From Sipunculus nudus (taxonomy: Eukaryota; Annelida; Sipuncula; Golfingiida; Sipunculidae), in the NCBI GenBank assembly GCA_026874595.1, contig CM049314.1, positions 65,384,800 through 65,448,799 on the forward strand: a DNA stretch of 64,000 nucleotides. The letters run 5' to 3'. A model generated the notes under the pieces. It worked only from the letters and a program-made list of their open reading frames with translations, did no database searches and was not told where the DNA came from. The translations under genes were made by a program, and so were the position numbers. Of this stretch, positions 57,289 through 64,000 are shown piece after piece; position 1 is the first letter of the stretch; every line of letters begins with the position of its first letter.

Positions 57289-57683
57289 ACTTTCTTTAAA
57301 CCCAAGAAAGCTCAGTTATGATTTTTAAATTAGATATTATATATTTCCTTACCAGTTCTGCGCTGTAGTAACAATATGTAATCGTTCTGTTGCTTGGTTA
57401 GTTGAGGGGCGACTGCCTGCTGTTACGGGTTATCTGCGTGTGATACCAGTCCGGGCGCAGCACTGCCCAGCAACCATGTGTACTCCACCTCCAGTCACTT
57501 TTCTACGCATGGACTGATAACGGAGGTATTTGTGAGGCTTGATGGACAGACTTGTGTGTGTCTAGCACTGGACTAACTCCGTGTCCTAAACTAGAGCAGG
57601 AAACAGGAATACATGATTAATATGCGACCATAGAACACTGATATTGTTGAACCTTGTGTAATAACTCTTTCTGGCTCTCCGCC

Positions 57684-57714
57684 TGTCTGTCTGTCTGTCT
57701 GTCTCTCCCTCTCC

Positions 57715-57745
<31 letters not shown>

Positions 57746-57759
57746 CACACATATATATA
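57684..57759 (+). repeat. (CTGT)n(CT)n(TA)n compound microsatellite
   Basis: CTGT, then CT, then TA runs ending at the MITE at 57760. Confidence 0.9.
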
Positions 57760-57919
57760 CAGGCGCGGATCCATGGGGACCCCCCCCCCCATCCGCTCCC
57801 GACCAACAACCTTTTTTTCAGAACAATTTTAAATCATGACAGGTGAATTGCTCGGAATAATCACACAATGACACCCGTTTACCTCCTCCCCCTGCCAAAA
57901 ACTCCTGGATCCGCGCCTT
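57760..57919. mobile_element. 160-bp CAGGCGCGGATCC MITE in a TA tract
   Basis: AGGCGCGGATCCA at 57761-57773 is repeated in inverse at 57906-57918. A C13 run follows the left end. TA repeats flank both sides, hiding any target duplication. The CAG start suggests a hAT-type element. Confidence 0.7.
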
Positions 57920-57944
57920 ATATATATATATAGAAATATAGAGT

Positions 57945-58085
57945 GAAGTAGAACACACAGAAAAGTCGGATCACTGCCGATGAGAATCTAACCTATAATA
58001 ATCCGATTTCCGGTCGGCTGCGTTAAGTACTAAGCAACGACAGAATCCCAACCCCTCTGTGTATTTGTACACTTTCATAGGAACT
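57945..58085 (-). mobile_element. Possible second tRNA-derived SINE family
   Basis: On the minus strand GTTGCTTAGTACTTAACGC resembles a D-arm/A box. CCGA-CCGGAAA-TCGG folds as an anticodon-like stem with a 7-base loop, and GGTTAGATTCTC resembles a B box. The sequence then runs into an A+T-rich simple tail. A tRNA acceptor stem is not seen, so it is not a working tRNA. Support is structural only. Confidence 0.3.
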
Positions 58086-58089
58086 AGCG

Positions 58090-59730
58090 AAGTGGCGTCA
58101 CGGTAGTGACGTCATAGTGCTACCCACTACATGTGTCGGCAGGTTGACTTTATATAATGATGGTCCCTATAAATTTGTGCGAATATTTTTTTATGTACTT
58201 TGAGAATTATTATATTAATTCTCGAAGGGGTTATCTCAGCGCCATATATTAGCAACTTCGCCAGTGAACTCGATCCATGTGAATTCTGTCCAAGATAATG
58301 TCCTCAAGCTTATCCCGACCTGTCCAAACCAAAGAACGGGTAATATGCTTATAACAGCATGTGCCAGTCACAAACAGAACATAAATGTGAAATGACGAGA
58401 TAGACGAAGAGACAGAAGAGGTAGCTTGTGGGCGAAGACAGATGCAATTTAAAACAGATGTAGGACTGTCTAAAAAAGAAATCTTCAAATAATACAGGAT
58501 GAATACTATTGTGCCACACAAATATTGTAATAAATCAACACGATTGGCTTAAAGTTAGAAATTGTGTTTTTTAATGTAAGTCTTATCTCTATGTGAAAGT
58601 CTCGCGCATTTATATGGTTGAACGACATGCAACAGCAAACTTCAAACAGACGTAAAACCTTCAATTTAAAAATAAGCGCACCCGAAGGCAAAATTTGACG
58701 TCCTGTTTGTTGAACAGCCCATGGGAAAACGTCCCTAAGGCCACGGATACAGGGTGTTATTCAAGCAAAATAGAACTTCTTAAACCTTTTGAACGAGTTC
58801 CTGGATATTCTACTGCCTGTCTCTCAGATAATGACTTTTTTCACTTTAGTAAAGATTGAGTTGGATTTTTGCTCTCTTTAACGTGGCCCTTTGATTAGAG
58901 TGCCGTGCAGGGCAGGTATTTTTATTCATCTGAGCAGAATTACATCATGGCAATTTTATTTCTGACTGGCCAAGTAAAAATTCTGATTAAATGTATATTA
59001 TGTGCGCCTAGAGGATAGAAAAAAAGCTGCAACGGGCTCTTCTCAAGTCGTATAGTTTTTAATTCATGTGATTAAACTCAGTTGATCTTCGGGATATAGC
59101 TTTTGATCGGAGCTAAAACTCTTGTTTTATCTCAGTTTATAAGGCAATCAAAGGATACGCATCAAACAGAATTAAAGTTTCGAAAGGTTTTTCGTCGACA
59201 TTATACTACCAACTACTAGCCCAAAGGAGACATTATGGGATTTCTCCAATCTGAAAGGCAACATAAATATAGATTATTTGCATTAATTTAATTGAAGATT
59301 GGTAATAATGGTATACGAGAAAGGCTAATTACCATACACTTAGTTTCTTCCATTTAATTTTTTTCTGCCATTAAATCTATGGTCGGACTATTATAGTAAA
59401 TGATGGCGTGCACGTTATACTTACGGATTGAAAGTCAAACAGTCAACAATTTTGTGTTACCAATGAAAATGATATTACCAGATTACCAGCGTTTGGTTTT
59501 GTTTTGTGTCAGGTACAGAGGTTCTGCGCAATCCCAACCCCTTTAATAAGTCGCCGCAGTCTTTTTAAAGGTATCATTTTCAAGAATTGTTTAAAGATTT
59601 TTTTTCAGTGGAGGTTGTCGCCTCAGTGTTTAAAATGCTAACTTAACTATATTATGTACATCTGGAGAGTTTCAATTTCGGTTTCGGACTACGTGACAGG
59701 AGCTTATACTCGATTATACTGATGTTCTGG
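58090..59730. other. No gene recognised
   Basis: One TGACGTCA at about 58105 near the possible SINE. Otherwise A+T-rich and featureless to my reading. Confidence 0.4.
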
Positions 59731-59734
59731 TACC

Positions 59735-59966
59735 ACTCCTGCAGGTCCTGGGTGGGAGTAACCCCATTGCTGGGTCATAACACCGAGGATTCCCCGATAG
59801 GTGCACTCGTTTGTGAGCGAAACATGACTGTTGGGCACAATCTCCCCATTTGGCTGCAGAGCGCTCATTCTGGGTAAGGGCCGACCGTGAAAAATCTCCC
59901 CACCTCGGTTGAGATTCGAACTCACGATCTCCCGGCTTTGAATCCTGGGCTTCACTCCGCAGAAGC
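59735..59966 (-). mobile_element. tRNA-derived SINE, copy 2
   Basis: Better preserved copy of the family at 38770-38994. On the minus strand the B box reads GAGTTCGAATCTC (59923-59911), with an A-box-like GCGGAGTGAAGCC upstream. The body ends near TGGGTGGGAGTAACCCC as read on the plus strand. The 120-codon minus ORF across it is an accident of the SINE sequence. Confidence 0.72.
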
Positions 59967-59969
59967 CGG

Positions 59970-62370
59970 TTCCATTAGCAAGGATTTGTGTATCAATCCA
60001 CGACAATAGTTCATTTTGGCTGAAAACAAGTTTCCCAGCAAGCCAACCGGTCACACGCCAGTTCACCTGTATTATACGTCGATCGTCACGGTTCTGTGTT
60101 CACAGCCCATGTGTGTCTGTTTACCATTACAAGCCTGCGTGACATATGCAGAAGTCTGATCTTGAGCATGCGCCACAATTCCCAAACAAGGAGATGAAAA
60201 ATGAAAGAAACAGTTTAAACACATGTCAAAAAGCTTTAGGAAATCTTAATTGTAATGTTGCGGTGAAGGGTGGCGTGTTTACATGTCAAACCACTGATCG
60301 CGTCCGGTGCAAACTTATTTCCATTCGTGTACAAGAGTAAGCTAACAGTTTCTATGCGAAATACTAGCAGATACCTTGGGTAATTTAGGTAGATATTTAA
60401 GAAGGACACACGTTGTTTCACGTATATGTAACATACCTGGTAGGTAAATTCTAGTAGATTCCTTGTAGGGCATCAAATCAATATTTGCCACCTAGATACC
60501 ACTTTTCTGGAACTCATATTATAGGGTCTTCTCACGAGTCTTCCCGTCTTAGACCCTTCCTTTTTCCAAATTCTCTGATCTGTCCCTGTCGATTGCATGT
60601 GTGACTCTGTAGTACACATCACTTGTTGTACTGATAACATATCCACTGACATAATATAATTATTTATATTTATGAAAAAAGTTCGGGCTCAAGACGTTAC
60701 AGGTATCCTGCCCCTAACTATTATATTATTTTCGTAAAACGCATTAACAGTTCTCACTGTCAGTGTTTTCCTTCTGTGAACTCTTCCTTTGCTGAGCATC
60801 ACTGCACATGGGTCACTATTGGTAGAATAACGGGAGTATAAATTGATTCAGTTTACAGATTAAGCTAGTCTATGTGTGAAAATATGATTAAATGTTTTCG
60901 AGAAAAATTAGTGTCCCTTCCACAAATTAAATTATGACGCAAAATAGCTCAGTTGGTGTTATAGTCTCTATAGAAATCGCTTTAAAGTGCTGATGTATGG
61001 TGTTTCTGTTTTTAATTTCTTAATTGATTTTGCAGGATAATTTATTAACTAATAAGGCAACAATAGCTTCCCGGTTGGTTTATTTTTATTTTACGGATAT
61101 TGGAGCGGTATTTACGAAATAAATGAAAGTGCATTAGTTTTCCAACGCAGGTCCATTATATGACGTAAAGTACACTTTGAAGCTATGGCAGCATTGTGCA
61201 GCAGCTGCCAATCCTTTTCAACTCACTGAGCTATCTTCAGATGAAACTAATCGCAGAACCTGATATGTCCATATTATTAAACGGTGCGATCTCTTTTCCT
61301 GGGCCACATAAAAAAAGCCAATGCCTAAAAAGCTGGAGACAATTTCTACCAACACACCCGTCGCCATTTTCCCTTCGCACTAGCAGCAACTAATAGCCAT
61401 AAAGCAGTCTATTACTGGGTTTTACTGTCTCACGTTGTCAGAACCTACGCTATCATACTTTATTTATGATCATATAAACAATAAAACAGGTTGAGAATAC
61501 TTTAACTTTACCGCATTTATCTGCTTTTGTTTCGGGTCTTGCATAAAAATTGATAAATATTACAGAATTTAGACCCGAAGTCGTATAGGCCTATGTTTCT
61601 GATCTCGATGGTGCAAATAGCATCAGCATTTCCCTTTGAATAAAGTTTTGTTGTGTATGAAAACACACATCCGGTTCTACCGGATTTTTTAACTGCCCTT
61701 TAAGTTTAATATTAAATTTAGATTTAATTAATTGTACAATAATTAAACTAAAATGATCACATGGTTTTCACTGAGAGCGCCAATGACTAGTAAGGCACAA
61801 TTAGGATTTCAAGTCTGAAGACTGAATAATCAAGAAAATATTAATAGATATCTATGAAAACAAAATATTGTGAAATCATCTAGTTAAATCATCGACATAA
61901 TGAGATAACGGCGATATTGTCCTGTTACAGTGTTCAAACCTCTATAACTAAGCATAGAGTATGAAATTTGTTAGAAAGGCCTCGTGGCCAAAAATAAAGA
62001 TCTTGAGGAACCAAAATCCATTTAAGTGTTGCGCTATGTCTTACTAATTAGTATGTAATTAGACTCATACAGAGGATAGTATTTTCTCATGACGTTCTAA
62101 TATCATGTGATTTTAGAGCGTTTCATCACATACATCGGTTGTTATGTATTTTTCAAAACTGCATAATTCAGTGATTTTTTATATTAAATATCTTAATTAT
62201 TTTTGTGTGGTGCACAATTCTACTTAATAGTACCTAAATAGTGTAAGTACTGCAAAACTGTAAAACTACTTCTCAATGGAAGCTCTTTTTAAATACATCG
62301 GACCAGATAAGATAAATACATCGTTTGCTACAAGCTCCCGGGAGCGTATGGCCAGGATGTCTTGAAAGGG
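59970..62370. other. No gene recognised
   Basis: A+T-rich; short ORFs without domains or repeat partners. Confidence 0.4.
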
Positions 62371-62402
62371 GAGGGGGGGGGGGGGGGGGGGGCAGCGTAT
62401 TG

Positions 62403-62625
62403 AACATTTTGTTTCTTTGAGATCGTCGAGAGTGAATCCAAGAAAAATTTAGATTCTGCCGAGAATAAGTTCATAATTTCAATATTCCTGGAACCTTTTA
62501 TTATTCAAAACAAAAGAAGCAGTTGCCACAACATATATGAAAATCAGGAATGGGTGAAAAGTGTCATTTGTCAGGTGAAAAATCGTTTTAACTTAGTATT
62601 ATTTGTTTGGGGTACACGATTCCTT
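62403..62625 (+). repeat. Dispersed repeat shared with 50118
   Basis: ATTTTGTTTCTTTGAGATCG, TCGAGAGTGAATCCAAGAAA, TTCTGCCGAGAATAAGTTCA, ending TTTGTTTGGGGTACACG. Preceded by a 20-G run (62373-62392). Confidence 0.7.
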
Positions 62626-63154
62626 ATCTCAAGCTTCTTTATTATCTGATGACACATTATTCTATTTCTGTCTGTCCATATCAAATTGTTACAGAAATAA
62701 AACTTGATAAAAAGCATGATTGACATTTTTCATGTTTTGAAAATTATTTTCATGCTGTAAAATCTAGAAGATTTTTAGGGTCTGGGAAGTTTAATATCAA
62801 TATTACATACAAAGCCAGATAAGTGGTGAAGTACCCCCTGGCTTTGCCCCTTGGCTCCATTTTAGAATAAAGGAGGCCTGCTGGGGCGTTAATATATAGC
62901 GGGATGGGGGTATACATTCCTCCACTTTTTACCAAGTGTGGCGGGGTGGGGGGGGGGGGGAGTGGGGTTAAATTCACTGATCCCTCCAGACAACGCTATT
63001 CAGAAAATAAGACTGATACCTGAAATAAAATATATGAATAATTAGTTTGTTTTCTGCCTTTCTGCTTGATGAACTAGCATTAACAGATGCGTTATAAATT
63101 ATTTGGATTGACCACAGAACTCTACCAAACAAATGTCGTACACACACAAACACA

Positions 63155-63163
63155 CATATATAT

Positions 63164-63222
<59 letters not shown>
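63155..63222 (+). repeat. (TA)n microsatellite
   Basis: TA tract with CATG and TTA interruptions; the ORF across it is an artefact. Confidence 0.95.
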
Positions 63223-64000
63223 GCACTTTAATTCGGGGTAAAGCACATTTCATTATTAGTTGGGTTATTTTAAAAAAAGGTCCGTGACCTACACCTTTAA
63301 ATCATCTCCCAACCACTGAAGATAGATCGACGTGACTGGAATAAAACTACCTTTTTATTACTTAATGGACATAACTGCAGATATAGTTTTGTGCTGGCGA
63401 GGTTAAGTTAACACCTTTGGGACCGTCACCCCGCCACCAGTGGGACACACGCCAAAAAAATGTCAAAACAACCATATGTTTGCGATATGTTCAATGTCTG
63501 GAATCACATAAACAAGTGTCGCTGGAGATCTTACTGATTTTACAGGTCTGTCGCATAAATCTTCCTTGAATCGCTTCCCCATATATTTCCAGTCTCGAAT
63601 CCGTCCTCAATAACTTCAGCTCTAAACGGGTGTCTGGACAAATTTATAAAAGGGACGGAGAGACTTCACAAAAGGTTTGGTCAAGCGCTCAGACAGGTTA
63701 AGAGCTAATTCTAGTTGCTTGATGGGGGAGACAACATTTACAAACCCTGATTAAACATCTATAATGGCCCACCCTTCAGTTATAGCAGCATAGAACTCAA
63801 TGCCGTTTTTTCCAGGTGTTTGATCCGAGACGAATTGATAACGAGGCTTCAAATCCCTTTGATGAATTCAATCCGAGGAAATTACTTTTTGTGGTGGAAT
63901 GATAGGATCCATTGCAGTGAAGACGTATTTTACCTTCAACAAATTTCCGCGCATCTACAAGGTACCGTTCATATAATGCGACCTTAACCCTTTAGATTCA

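Noticed and set aside
59704-60066. 120-codon minus ORF
   Set aside because: Runs through a SINE in antisense to nothing; the equivalent frame in the other SINE copy differs.
1-64000. CRISPR arrays, bacterial operons, ribosome-binding sites, rRNA
   Set aside because: The sequence is eukaryotic nuclear in character; no such structures were seen.

Overview
The window looks like accessory, repeat-rich nuclear DNA of an invertebrate animal, most likely a lophotrochozoan (mollusc-like). This is judged from the A+T-rich base composition, very long TA tracts, many short inverted-repeat transposons, CR1/Jockey-type non-LTR retrotransposons, tRNA-derived SINEs, spliced-gene signals (YY1- and CTCF-like motifs, donor sites) and the absence of operon-like coding. 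The species cannot be fixed from the sequence alone. Almost all short open frames are chance or repeat-derived.

Genes. Only one complete protein gene is secure: an intronless leucine-rich-repeat transmembrane receptor or adhesion protein on the minus strand (17623-19158), with an LRRNT, about six LRRs, an LRRCT, one membrane span and a 106-residue tail ending in a PDZ-ligand-like ETHL. A probable first coding exon with its promoter lies on the minus strand at 10519-10606 (YY1 motif upstream, clean splice donor, CTCF-like site about 130 bp upstream). Weaker candidates are a small secreted-peptide-like ORF (27703-28017) with a paralogous TATA-driven leader exon at 39888-39980, and a CRE-cluster promoter at 47369-47516.

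Retroelements. There are three non-LTR retrotransposon copies: a nearly full-length endonuclease-reverse transcriptase at 33545-36772 with four visible lesions, and two 3'-end fragments on the minus strand (7386-8218 and 30165-31300). Two copies of a tRNA-derived SINE lie at 38770-38994 and 59735-59966. A 304-bp TRIM-like element (11614-11917) has 31/32-bp terminal repeats, a tRNA-Pro-like primer site and pol III boxes. A possible Penelope-like fragment with a hammerhead-like fold lies at 49821-50030, with a second copy at 9322-9480.

DNA transposons and duplications. A 622-bp TA-target MITE (9642-10263) sits inside a repeat whose empty paralogue is preserved at 5032-5060. A hAT-like MITE with a perfect 8-bp target duplication carries a second MITE nested inside it, and both lie within a roughly 2.2-kb tandem duplication (40469-45015). 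Other MITEs and foldbacks lie at 15258-15727, 24692-25098, 47840-48173, 48910-49232, 50391-50540 and 57760-57919. Satellites include a 280-bp array (5693-7086), a 140-bp array of nuclear-receptor-like half-sites (3690-4280), a TGACAGACA minisatellite (46255-46895) and many TA microsatellites.

Layout. 1-10.5 kb: repeats, satellites, MITEs and a CR1/L2-like fragment. 10.5-10.75 kb: promoter and first exon. 11-16 kb: TRIM-like element, thrice-repeated 480-bp unit, foldback. 17.6-19.2 kb: LRR gene. 19-33 kb: mostly unique A+T-rich DNA with a few repeats. 33-38 kb: retrotransposon and inverted repeat pairs. 38-45 kb: SINE, TATA leader, nested duplication. 45-64 kb: minisatellite, CRE promoter, MITEs, TA-tract insertions, diverged duplications. 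The parts do not form a pathway. The window reads as one receptor gene plus gene fragments embedded in successive layers of transposition.
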